A DNA stretch of 64,000 bases. Origin: Methylophaga sp. GTDB taxonomy: Bacteria; Pseudomonadota; Gammaproteobacteria; Nitrosococcales; Methylophagaceae. The translations under genes were made by a program, and so were the position numbers. The notes below the pieces were generated by a model. It searched no databases. It was given only the letters and a program-made list of their open reading frames with translations, and had not been told where the DNA came from. Of this stretch, positions 56,309 to 64,000 are shown one piece after another. The stretch covers positions 62,001 to 126,000 of the forward strand of contig DRHW01000034.1 in NCBI GenBank assembly GCA_011053005.1, in the 5' to 3' direction. Every line of letters starts with the position of its first letter. Position 1 is the stretch's first letter.

Positions 56309-58687
56309 ATGGTTAATATCGAAATCGACGGTATTCCACTAAAAGTGGATTCATCAAAAATGATTATTCAAGCTGCTGATGAGGCTGGTATTGATATTCC
56401 TCGTTTTTGCTACCATAAAAAACTGTCGATAGCCGCCAATTGCCGTATGTGTCTAATTGAAGTCGATAAGTCACGTAAAGCTTTGCCGGCATGTGCAACA
56501 CCTGTGACTGAAGGCATGAAAGTGTTTACTCATTCCAAAACGGCGATCGATGCCCAACGTAGCGTGATGGAATTTCTGCTGATCAACCATCCGCTAGATT
56601 GTCCGATTTGCGATCAAGGTGGCGAATGTGAGTTACAAGATCTATCGATGGGTTATGGTGCAGGTATTGGGCGGTTTAGTGAAGGTAAGCGGGTTGTTAA
56701 AGATAAAAATATTGGACCTTTAGTTCAGACTGATATGACGCGTTGTATTTTGTGCACGCGCTGTGTTCGTTTTGGTGAAGAAATCGCGGGGATAAAAGAG
56801 TTGGGAGCCACAGGCCGTGGTGAACATATGGAGATCGGTACCTATATTGAAAGTAGCCTGGTTTCAGAATTGTCGGGCAATATCATTGATCTCTGTCCCG
56901 TCGGCGCTTTGACCTCAAAACCGTATCGATATCGCGCTCGAGCATGGGAATTGACGGCTCATTCATCTATTGCACCACATGATTCAGTCGGCTCTAATAT
57001 TGAATTTCATACACGTGGTAAAGATGTGATGCGCGTAGTGCCTCGTGATAATGAAAGTCTTAATGAAACATGGTTATCTGATCGGGATCGGTTTAGTTAT
57101 TTAGGTCTTAATCATCAGCAACGAGCTACCGAGCCGATGATTAAACAAAATGGCGAATGGCAAGTTACCGATTGGCAAACTGCACTTGCGATGGCAGCAG
57201 ATAGCCTTAAAGCATTAAAAAACAAACATGGTGCTGATCAACTTGCTGGTTTGATTTCGCCAACCGCGACTTTGGAAGAAGCGTATTTATTTCAGAAATT
57301 ACTGCGTGGTTTAGGCTCAAATAATATTGATCACCGTTTACGGCAACAAGACTTTACGGGTAATGATGCTGACTATCACCACCAAAATTGGTCATTAGCG
57401 GATATTGAACAAAGTGATGATATCGTTTTAGTTGGCTGTAATATTCGGGCAGAAGAACCGATTATCGCTCACCGCATACGACAAGCTGCGACGGTAAATG
57501 GCACAACAGTCACAGATATTAATTTCTTTAAATCTGACTTATTGATGCCTGTTGCTGCGCATATGACGGTGAATATCAAAGATATGTTGGCTTGTCTTTC
57601 TGGTGTAGCGAAAGCATTGCTGGCTTTGGGCAGTAAAGAAGATAAAGACTGGGTTGAGTTATTAGCTGATGTCACACCAAAAGCGGCTGCTCAAACAATA
57701 GCGATGCGTTTATCTAATGCACGACAAGCGACATTATTTGTCGGGGCTCTAGCTAATAATCATCCACAAGCATCGAAAATAAAAGCATTAACGGCACTGA
57801 TTGCTCGTTTGAGTAACAGTCAGCTTATTGTATTACCAACGGCAAATTCTACAGCAATGGCGATGGTAGACTCTTTATCCAGTGCTAAAGCTCAAACAAC
57901 CCATCAGACGACATCAATTGGATTTGATTGTGGGCAGATTTGGCAACAAAAATTACGTGCTTATTTATTATTAGGTGTTGAACCTGAATTAGATTGTGCT
58001 AATCCAACCGCCACATTAAATGCCTTACAAAATGCGAGCTTAGTCGTTTCAATCACCAGTTATTTCACGGATACTTTGTTGGCCTATGCCGATGTTATTT
58101 TGCCGATGGCGAGCTTTGCTGAAACATCAGGCACCTTTGTCGGTATCGATGGTCAGTGGCAAAGTTTTAACGGCGCAGTTACTGCAAAAGCGGATAGCCG
58201 ACCTGCTTGGAAAATATTACGTGTACTAGGCAATTTAGTTGATATTCCACATTTTGATTATGTGTCTTCACAAGATGTGCGTGATGAAGTGACTGATCTG
58301 TTTAATTTACAATCGCCACCGAGTAAGTCCTCTTATATTCCTGAGGAACTCAGTATTCAAAGTAAATTAATGGCTATTTCTGAAGTGCCAATGTATCAGA
58401 CTGATGCGGTGGTCAGACGCAGCGATGCTTTACAAAATACACCTGAAAACCAGCGAGCATCATCGGCGAGAATGAATAGTAAAGAAGCTGATAAACATGG
58501 GTTGAATGATGCGAAAATGATCAAGGTTAGTCAGGATGACAAGCACTTGAATATTGCATTGGAAGTTGATGAAACAATTGCTGATGGCTGCATTTATCTA
58601 GCGGCAGGGATTGCTCAAACTTCTATGCTTGGCGCGAGCTTTGCTGATGTGCAGGTATCTGCTGTTGAACAAGGGGCGACGTCATGA
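56309..58687 (+). CDS. nuoG: NADH-quinone oxidoreductase subunit G
   Basis: 75-kDa-type subunit with several clusters. 792 residues: [2Fe-2S] ferredoxin domain ([19 protein letters not shown]), His-Cys segment ([18 protein letters not shown]), [4Fe-4S] pair ([34 protein letters not shown]), then a molybdopterin-oxidoreductase-like domain. This domain ends with a C-terminal segment rich in Ala/Ser. Four-base overlap with nuoH. Confidence 0.96.
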   Translation: MVNIEIDGIPLKVDSSKMIIQAADEAGIDIPRFCYHKKLSIAANCRMCLIEVDKSRKALPACATPVTEGMKVFTHSKTAIDAQRSVMEFLLINHPLDCPICDQGGECELQDLSMGYGAGIGRFSEGKRVVKDKNIGPLVQTDMTRCILCTRCVRFGEEIAGIKELGATGRGEHMEIGTYIESSLVSELSGNIIDLCPVGALTSKPYRYRARAWELTAHSSIAPHDSVGSNIEFHTRGKDVMRVVPRDNESLNETWLSDRDRFSYLGLNHQQRATEPMIKQNGEWQVTDWQTALAMAADSLKALKNKHGADQLAGLISPTATLEEAYLFQKLLRGLGSNNIDHRLRQQDFTGNDADYHHQNWSLADIEQSDDIVLVGCNIRAEEPIIAHRIRQAATVNGTTVTDINFFKSDLLMPVAAHMTVNIKDMLACLSGVAKALLALGSKEDKDWVELLADVTPKAAAQTIAMRLSNARQATLFVGALANNHPQASKIKALTALIARLSNSQLIVLPTANSTAMAMVDSLSSAKAQTTHQTTSIGFDCGQIWQQKLRAYLLLGVEPELDCANPTATLNALQNASLVVSITSYFTDTLLAYADVILPMASFAETSGTFVGIDGQWQSFNGAVTAKADSRPAWKILRVLGNLVDIPHFDYVSSQDVRDEVTDLFNLQSPPSKSSYIPEELSIQSKLMAISEVPMYQTDAVVRRSDALQNTPENQRASSARMNSKEADKHGLNDAKMIKVSQDDKHLNIALEVDETIADGCIYLAAGIAQTSMLGASFADVQVSAVEQGATS

Positions 58688-59727
58688 TTGACTGGGTTGT
58701 TAATAACACCTTGTTATTCACCGTGCTTAAAATCGTCGCGATTATTGCGCCTTTGATGTTAGCGGTTGCTTATTTAACCTTGGCCGAACGTAAAGTGATT
58801 GGTTTTATTCAAGCGCGTGTTGGACCAAATCGTGTCGGTCCTTGGGGATTATTACAACCGATTGCTGATGGATTGAAATTAGCGTTAAAAGAGGTGATAT
58901 TTCCTTCAAAATCAAATCTGTACTTATTCTTAATTGCACCAGTATTAGCAATAGGCCCTGCATTAGCTGCTTGGGCAGTGATGCCGTTTGATGCCACGAT
59001 GACCTTGGCTAATATTGATGCAGGATTGTTATATGTATTAGCGATTACATCAATGGGGGTTTATGGCATTGTCATCGCAGGATGGGCATCGAATTCTCGT
59101 TATGCCTTTTTAGGTGCCTTACGCTCGGCAGCACAAGTTGTCTCTTACGAAATTGCGATGGGTTTTGCTTTAGTCGGTGTACTGGTGGCCGCAGGTAGTT
59201 TGAATTTAGGTGAAATTGTAGTGGCGCAACAGGGTGGTATTTTACATTGGTATTGGTTGCCATTATTTCCTCTGTTTGTTGTTTACTTTATCTCAGGCGT
59301 AGCAGAAACTAACCGCGCCCCATTTGACGTATCTGAAGGCGAATCAGAGATTGTTGCGGGTTTCCATGTCGAATATTCAGGTATGGCGTTTGCGGTATTT
59401 TTTCTTGCTGAATATGCCGATATGATTTTGATTTCAATGCTTGCTGCCGTATTGTTTATGGGCGGTTGGTTATCACCATTTCAAGGTATTCCGGGTCTTG
59501 AGGCATTGTTTTCATGGGTGCCAGGTATTGTTTGGTTATTGATGAAAACCTGTTTTTTCTTATTTCTCTATTTGTGGTTTAGAGCTACTTTTCCTCGTTA
59601 TCGCTACGATCAAATCATGCGTTTGGGCTGGAAAATATTTATTCCCGTTACCTTGTTTTGGCTGATTGTTGTGGCGACCGCACAGGTATTTGATATCGGT
59701 CCTTGGTTTACGGAGACGGTTTTATGA
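58684..59727 (+). CDS. nuoH: NADH-quinone oxidoreductase subunit H
   Basis: ND1-type membrane subunit at the quinone entry. 347 residues, about eight helices, with [26 protein letters not shown] and [27 protein letters not shown], both family signatures. The stop overlaps the nuoI start. Confidence 0.97.
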   Translation: MIDWVVNNTLLFTVLKIVAIIAPLMLAVAYLTLAERKVIGFIQARVGPNRVGPWGLLQPIADGLKLALKEVIFPSKSNLYLFLIAPVLAIGPALAAWAVMPFDATMTLANIDAGLLYVLAITSMGVYGIVIAGWASNSRYAFLGALRSAAQVVSYEIAMGFALVGVLVAAGSLNLGEIVVAQQGGILHWYWLPLFPLFVVYFISGVAETNRAPFDVSEGESEIVAGFHVEYSGMAFAVFFLAEYADMILISMLAAVLFMGGWLSPFQGIPGLEALFSWVPGIVWLLMKTCFFLFLYLWFRATFPRYRYDQIMRLGWKIFIPVTLFWLIVVATAQVFDIGPWFTETVL

Positions 59728-60215
59728 TGTCTTCAATTCGTCATTTTTTTAAAAGCTTTTTGTTATGGGAATTATTATTAGGTTTGAAGCTAACAGGGAA
59801 ATATCTGTTTGCTAAAAAAATCACCGTGCAATATCCCGAAGAAAATACGCCTCAATCTCCTCGGTTTAGAGGTTTGCACGCATTGCGTCGTTATCCGAAT
59901 GGGGAAGAGCGTTGTATTGGATGCAAACTATGTGAAGCCGTGTGTCCTGCTTTGGCCATTACGATAGAAACAGAGCCACGAGATGATGGAACGCGTCGTA
60001 CAACCAAATATGAAATTGACTTGTTTAAGTGTATTTACTGTGGCTTTTGTGAGGAATCTTGCCCAGTAGATTCCATTGTAGAAACTCGGATCTTTGATTA
60101 TCACTTTGAGAATCGTGGCGAAAATATTATGAGCAAGGATATGTTGTTAGCCATTGGTGATAAAAATGAGCACCAAATTGCCGCTGACCGTGCTGCCGAT
60201 GCGAGGTACCGATAA
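59724..60215 (+). CDS. nuoI: NADH-quinone oxidoreductase subunit I
   Basis: TYKY-type subunit with two [4Fe-4S] clusters: [16 protein letters not shown] and [16 protein letters not shown]. 163 residues from the ATG at 59724, which has GGAG eight bases upstream and overlaps the nuoH stop; the track start at 59703 is rejected. One base overlap with nuoJ (AATGG). Confidence 0.97.
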   Translation: MMSSIRHFFKSFLLWELLLGLKLTGKYLFAKKITVQYPEENTPQSPRFRGLHALRRYPNGEERCIGCKLCEAVCPALAITIETEPRDDGTRRTTKYEIDLFKCIYCGFCEESCPVDSIVETRIFDYHFENRGENIMSKDMLLAIGDKNEHQIAADRAADARYR

Positions 60216-60826
60216 TGGAACAATTCATTTTTTATGGCTTTGCCACTATTTTATTAGTAGCTGCATTGATGGTTATCACTGTTCGTAACCCAGTTCGGGC
60301 CGCCTTATTTTTGATATTAGCTTTTTTTACCAGCGCAGGAATTTGGTTGTTATTAGAAGCGGAGTTTTTAGCGTTAACACTTGTTCTTGTTTATGTCGGC
60401 GCGGTGATGGTGCTATTTCTGTTCGTGGTGATGATGTTAGATATTGATTTAGCACCCTTACAAGAAGGATTTACTAAATACTTACCGCTTGGCATCGTCG
60501 TCGCGGCTTTAATTACCATAGAAATGATTGCGGTTTTAGGGGCAAGTCATTTTGGTTTGGACATTGTGCCAGCACCAATCCCGCATCCCGAAGGTTATAG
60601 CAACACCAAAGAAATAGGCTTATTGCTCTACACCATTTATGTATATCCGTTTGAAATTGCGTCGGTGATTTTAACGGTAGCGATTGTGACGGCGATTACG
60701 CTGACTTTGCGTGAGAAGAAAAGTAAGTCACAAGATATCTCTAAGCAGGTCAAAGTACGTCGTGAAGATCGGGTCAGACTGGTCAAAATGACGGCAGTAA
60801 AAAAACCGCAGGAGCTTGAACCATGA
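60215..60826 (+). CDS. nuoJ: NADH-quinone oxidoreductase subunit J
   Basis: ND6-type membrane subunit. 203 residues with five helices, [16 protein letters not shown] and the functionally important [27 protein letters not shown] charged C-terminal tail ([14 protein letters not shown]) lies in the cytoplasm. Overlaps nuoK by four bases. Confidence 0.95.
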   Translation: MEQFIFYGFATILLVAALMVITVRNPVRAALFLILAFFTSAGIWLLLEAEFLALTLVLVYVGAVMVLFLFVVMMLDIDLAPLQEGFTKYLPLGIVVAALITIEMIAVLGASHFGLDIVPAPIPHPEGYSNTKEIGLLLYTIYVYPFEIASVILTVAIVTAITLTLREKKSKSQDISKQVKVRREDRVRLVKMTAVKKPQELEP

Positions 60827-61128
60827 TTGCGCTATCAGATTTTTTGATTGTGGGCGCGTTGCTGTTCAGCCTGTCGGTGGCGGGCATTTTCATTAACCGT
60901 AAAAATATCATCATCTTATTAATGTGTATTGAGTTGATGTTATTGGCGGTCAATCTCAATTTTATTGCCTTTGCACACTTTTCTGGTGATATTGCCGGGC
61001 AAATATTTGTATTTTTTATCCTGACAGTTGCGGCGGCAGAAGCGGCTATAGGCTTAGCGATATTAGTCGTGTTATTTCGAAATCTACATACCATTAACGT
61101 CGCTGATCTCAGTAAGCTGAAAGGATAG
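60823..61128 (+). CDS. nuoK: NADH-quinone oxidoreductase subunit K
   Basis: ND4L-type subunit. 101 residues, three helices, with [20 protein letters not shown] carrying the conserved membrane glutamate, and [20 protein letters not shown] carrying the second. Ends three bases before nuoL. Confidence 0.97.
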   Translation: MIALSDFLIVGALLFSLSVAGIFINRKNIIILLMCIELMLLAVNLNFIAFAHFSGDIAGQIFVFFILTVAAAEAAIGLAILVVLFRNLHTINVADLSKLKG

Positions 61129-61131
61129 ATA

Positions 61132-63078
61132 ATGAATCAAACTCTATTACTCAGCATCGTCCTTGCGCCATTATTAGGCAGTATTATTGCTGGTTTATTT
61201 GGCAAAAAAGTAGGTCGAGTTTGGTCGCATCGAGCAGCAGTTTATGGGGTTGCCATTGCATTTGCGTTATCGCTCTGGGTTTTAAAGTTAGTGGTTATTG
61301 ATGGGGAAACCTATAACCAGCAGGTCTATCAATGGTTACAGGCTGGATCTTTAAGCCTAGAAGTCGGGTTTATGGTCGATGCGTTGACGGCGATGATGAT
61401 GGTCGTAGTGACATTTGTTTCACTCATGGTTCATATTTATACCATCGGCTATATGCATGATGATGACGGTTATTCCCGTTTTTTCAGTTATATTTCTTTA
61501 TTTACCTTCTCCATGTTAATGCTGGTAATGGCCAATAACTTCATGCAGTTATTTTTTGGTTGGGAAGCGGTTGGCCTAGTGTCTTATTTATTAATAGGAT
61601 TTTGGTATAAAAAACCAACGGCAATATTTGCCAATTTAAAAGCCTTTTTAGTTAATCGTGTGGGTGATTTTGGATTTTTGCTAGGGATTGCTGGTGTATT
61701 AATGTATGCCGGTAGTTTGGATTATGTTGAGGTGTTTGCTCAAGCACCTGCGATATCAGAACAAAACATAGCTATTTTTTCGGGCTATGATTGGTCTGTC
61801 ATGTCGCTTATTTGTATTTTGTTATTTATCGGTGCGATGGGTAAGTCAGCTCAAGTTCCGCTTCATGTTTGGTTGCCTGATTCGATGGAAGGTCCAACGC
61901 CTATTTCAGCATTGATTCACGCAGCAACGATGGTCACCGCAGGTATATTCATGGTGACGCGGATGTCGCCATTATTCGAATTTTCAGAAACAGCTTTGTC
62001 TGTTGTCCTTGTCATTGGTGCTATTACGGCTTTATTCATGGGCTTTTTAGGGCTGATTCAAAATGATATTAAACGTGTTATTGCTTATTCGACCTTATCT
62101 CAATTGGGTTATATGACAGTGGCATTGGGCGCGTCAGCTTATGCAGCGGGCGTGTTTCACTTAATGACGCATGCCTTCTTTAAAGCCTTATTATTCTTGG
62201 GTGCAGGTTCGGTGATTATGGCGATGCACCATGAACAAGATATTCGTAAGATGGGTGGATTGAAAAAATATATGCCGATCACCTATTGGACGGGGTTAAT
62301 TGGTTCGTTGGCATTGATTGGTTTTCCAGGTTTTTCGGGCTTCTTTTCTAAAGACTCGATTATTGAAGCGGTACACGCATCGGATATTGCTGGTAGTAGT
62401 TTTGCTTATTTTGCTGTTGTGGTTGGCGTATTTGTCACCGCGTTATACAGTTTTCGATTATTTTTCTTAGTCTTCCATGGTAAAGAACGTTTTGAAGTTG
62501 ATGAGCATCATCGACCTCATGAATCGCCTGCTGTTGTCACCGTTCCACTGATTTTATTAGCAATTCCGTCAGTCATATCTGGTTATTTGATTGGTTCAAT
62601 GGCATTCGGTGATTTTTTTGGAAATGCAATTGTGGTGCATACAAATCATGATGTATTAGCCGAACATGCCGAAAATTTTCATGGCGTAGTGAATTTTATG
62701 GTGCATGGTATGACGGCGTTACCATTTTGGTTAGCGATGACGGGTGTTGCAACGGCTTATTATTTGTACATCATGCGACCTGATATTCCCGCTAAATTAC
62801 AGCAACGATTCAATTGGCTGTATCGGATACTCGATAATAAATACGGCTTTGATAGTTTTAATCAAACAGTCTTTTCTGGCGGAGCAAGAGCATTGGGCAA
62901 TTTGTTGTCACAAGTCGGGGATAGATTTTTAATTGATGGTTTAATCGTTAATGGGGCAGCTAAAACCGTTGGATTTACATCCAAAGTTGTCCGCCATGTT
63001 CAATCGGGTTATTTGTATCACTATGCTTTTGCAATGATTGTTGGTTTGTATTTATTGCTTGTCTTTTTTGTGGCCTAA
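61132..63078 (+). CDS. nuoL: NADH-quinone oxidoreductase subunit L
   Basis: ND5-type antiporter-like subunit and the distal proton pump. 648 residues, about 16 helices with the lateral helix at the C-terminus. Seen: FFGWEAVGLVSYLLIGFWY, IGAMGKSAQVPLHVWLPDSMEGPTPISALIHAATMVTAG, NDIKRVIAYSTLSQLGYM (shortened). Includes the key lysines and glutamate of the pump. Ten bases separate it from nuoM. Confidence 0.97.
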   Translation: MNQTLLLSIVLAPLLGSIIAGLFGKKVGRVWSHRAAVYGVAIAFALSLWVLKLVVIDGETYNQQVYQWLQAGSLSLEVGFMVDALTAMMMVVVTFVSLMVHIYTIGYMHDDDGYSRFFSYISLFTFSMLMLVMANNFMQLFFGWEAVGLVSYLLIGFWYKKPTAIFANLKAFLVNRVGDFGFLLGIAGVLMYAGSLDYVEVFAQAPAISEQNIAIFSGYDWSVMSLICILLFIGAMGKSAQVPLHVWLPDSMEGPTPISALIHAATMVTAGIFMVTRMSPLFEFSETALSVVLVIGAITALFMGFLGLIQNDIKRVIAYSTLSQLGYMTVALGASAYAAGVFHLMTHAFFKALLFLGAGSVIMAMHHEQDIRKMGGLKKYMPITYWTGLIGSLALIGFPGFSGFFSKDSIIEAVHASDIAGSSFAYFAVVVGVFVTALYSFRLFFLVFHGKERFEVDEHHRPHESPAVVTVPLILLAIPSVISGYLIGSMAFGDFFGNAIVVHTNHDVLAEHAENFHGVVNFMVHGMTALPFWLAMTGVATAYYLYIMRPDIPAKLQQRFNWLYRILDNKYGFDSFNQTVFSGGARALGNLLSQVGDRFLIDGLIVNGAAKTVGFTSKVVRHVQSGYLYHYAFAMIVGLYLLLVFFVA

Positions 63079-63088
63079 GAAATTGAAT

Positions 63089-64000
63089 ATGATTATTGAT
63101 TTTCCTTTATTAAGTCTCCTTATTTGGCTGCCAATTATAGGAGGCGTCGCTGTATTAGTGAATGGCGATAATAATCCTTGGGCGCGACCGTTATCATTAT
63201 TAGTTTCTTTGCTTACTTTGGTCTTATCACTTGGTTTATATATTGGATTTGATAACACAACGTATGAAATGCAATTTGTTGAGCAGGCGCCATGGATCGC
63301 TACATTTGATATCAATTATTTTTTAGGTATTGATGGCTTTTCAATGCCATTAATTATTTTAACGGCCTTTGCTACTGTGATTGTTGTGGTGGCGGGATGG
63401 CAAGTCATTCAAATGCGACCCAGCCAATATATGGCCGCATTTTTGATTATGGAAGGGCTGATGATCGCCGTTTTTTCATCATTAGACGCAATTCTGTTCT
63501 ATGTGTTTTTTGAAGCGATGCTGATCCCACTCTTTTTAGTTATCGGTATTTGGGGTGGACCAAATCGCGTTTATGCCACGATTAAGTTTTTCCTCTACAC
63601 CTTATTCGGTTCAGTATTTTTACTGTTGGCACTATTGTATTTACACCATGTTGCCGGTAGTTTTTCGATATTGGATTATCATGATGTCGCACTATCAATG
63701 GAAGAACAGTTTTGGTTGTTCTTAGCCTTTTTAATTGCTTTTGCCGTTAAAGTGCCTATGTGGCCAGTCCATACTTGGTTGCCAGATGCACACGTTGAAG
63801 CACCCACCGGCGGCTCAGTTATTTTAGCGGCTATCACCTTGAAAATTGGTGGTTATGGTTTGATACGTTTTGCCTTGCCAATTACACCTGATGCAAGTTT
63901 GGCGCTCGATTGGTTAGTGATTGGTTTATCGTTAACGGCAGTAGTTTATATTGGCTTTGTTGCCTTAGTGCAAAAGGATATGAAAAAGCTCATTGCCTAT
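63089..64000 (+). CDS. nuoM: NADH-quinone oxidoreductase subunit M (3' end outside window)
   Basis: ND4-type proton-pumping subunit. The ATG at 63089 gives MIIDFPLLSLLIWLPIIGG, and 304 codons are visible, open to the window edge; the full family length is about 500. Seen: FEAMLIPLFLVIGIWGG, KVPMWPVHTWLPDAHVEAPT, QKDMKKLIAY. The ORF track shows only a shadow here because the frame has no stop in the window. nuoN is expected next. Confidence 0.96.
   Translation, partial: MIIDFPLLSLLIWLPIIGGVAVLVNGDNNPWARPLSLLVSLLTLVLSLGLYIGFDNTTYEMQFVEQAPWIATFDINYFLGIDGFSMPLIILTAFATVIVVVAGWQVIQMRPSQYMAAFLIMEGLMIAVFSSLDAILFYVFFEAMLIPLFLVIGIWGGPNRVYATIKFFLYTLFGSVFLLLALLYLHHVAGSFSILDYHDVALSMEEQFWLFLAFLIAFAVKVPMWPVHTWLPDAHVEAPTGGSVILAAITLKIGGYGLIRFALPITPDASLALDWLVIGLSLTAVVYIGFVALVQKDMKKLIAY

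Noticed and set aside
1-64000. CRISPR arrays, insertion sequences, rRNA genes, integrases
   Set aside because: No regularly spaced repeats, transposase, recombinase or rRNA sequences were seen on either strand.

Overview
The window is a 64 kb piece of a gammaproteobacterial chromosome of moderately low GC. A complete PQQ biosynthesis cluster, two sensor kinase/regulator pairs of the MoxY/MoxX type, SoxYZ, TusA/DsrE2 and a full-length NDH-1 operon suggest an aerobic methylotroph with sulfur-oxidation traits. Methylophaga or a relative is my best guess; this is an inference from gene content, not a database match.

Layout. (1) 1-8508: translation and RNA core genes: infB (its 5' part lies outside the window), rbfA, truB, rpsO, pnp, prfC, and a small CBS protein. 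(2) 8550-11960: uvrB facing away from an aspartate-type aminotransferase, with a perfect 13-bp inverted repeat between them. (3) 12022-16870: tRNA-Asn(GTT) with a strong promoter and terminator, then a soluble PAS-PAS-MCP protein (BdlA-like) and a GAF-PAS-GGDEF-EAL protein. A decayed copy of the tRNA 3' end plus terminator follows. The segment looks like an old insertion at the tRNA 3' end. (4) 16958-23189: sulfur module, with tusA-dsrE2 on the minus strand and a plus-strand run bepA-soxY-soxZ-kinase-regulator whose genes all overlap by a few bases. (5) 23327-28640: PQQ locus, with two pqqA genes encoding the same 23-residue peptide, then pqqBCDE and a coupled ABC-2 type exporter. (6) 29016-37844: glnS, a PIMT-like methyltransferase, rhodanese, TolC, isochorismatase-like hydrolase, B12-binding radical SAM protein, glutathione peroxidase, a small exported protein that seems to start at ATT, a CBS protein and an unknown protein. 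(7) 38029-42716: a large palindromic repeat element, then minus-strand genes for an unknown membrane protein, sbcB, a LigE-type ATP-dependent DNA ligase and hemL. (8) 42792-50615: a second kinase/regulator pair, then a TonB2-type energy system (DUF3450, TtpC, ExbB, ExbD, TonB, TPR) with a class II aldolase gene overlapping its end. (9) 50645-64000: galU and nuoA-nuoM; nuoM runs off the window.

How the parts fit. PQQ is the cofactor of periplasmic methanol dehydrogenases, and MoxYX-type systems control methanol oxidation in Paracoccus. The first pair sits between the SoxYZ sulfur carrier genes and the PQQ genes, which suggests a link between reduced sulfur and methanol metabolism. NDH-1 and TonB2 supply respiration and energised uptake.

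Most promising for follow-up: the bepA-soxYZ-kinase-regulator unit, the tRNA-Asn-flanked c-di-GMP/chemoreceptor segment, the pqqA duplication with only silent changes, the ATT-start exported protein, and the palindromic element near 38.1 kb. No CRISPR array, transposase, integrase or rRNA was seen.
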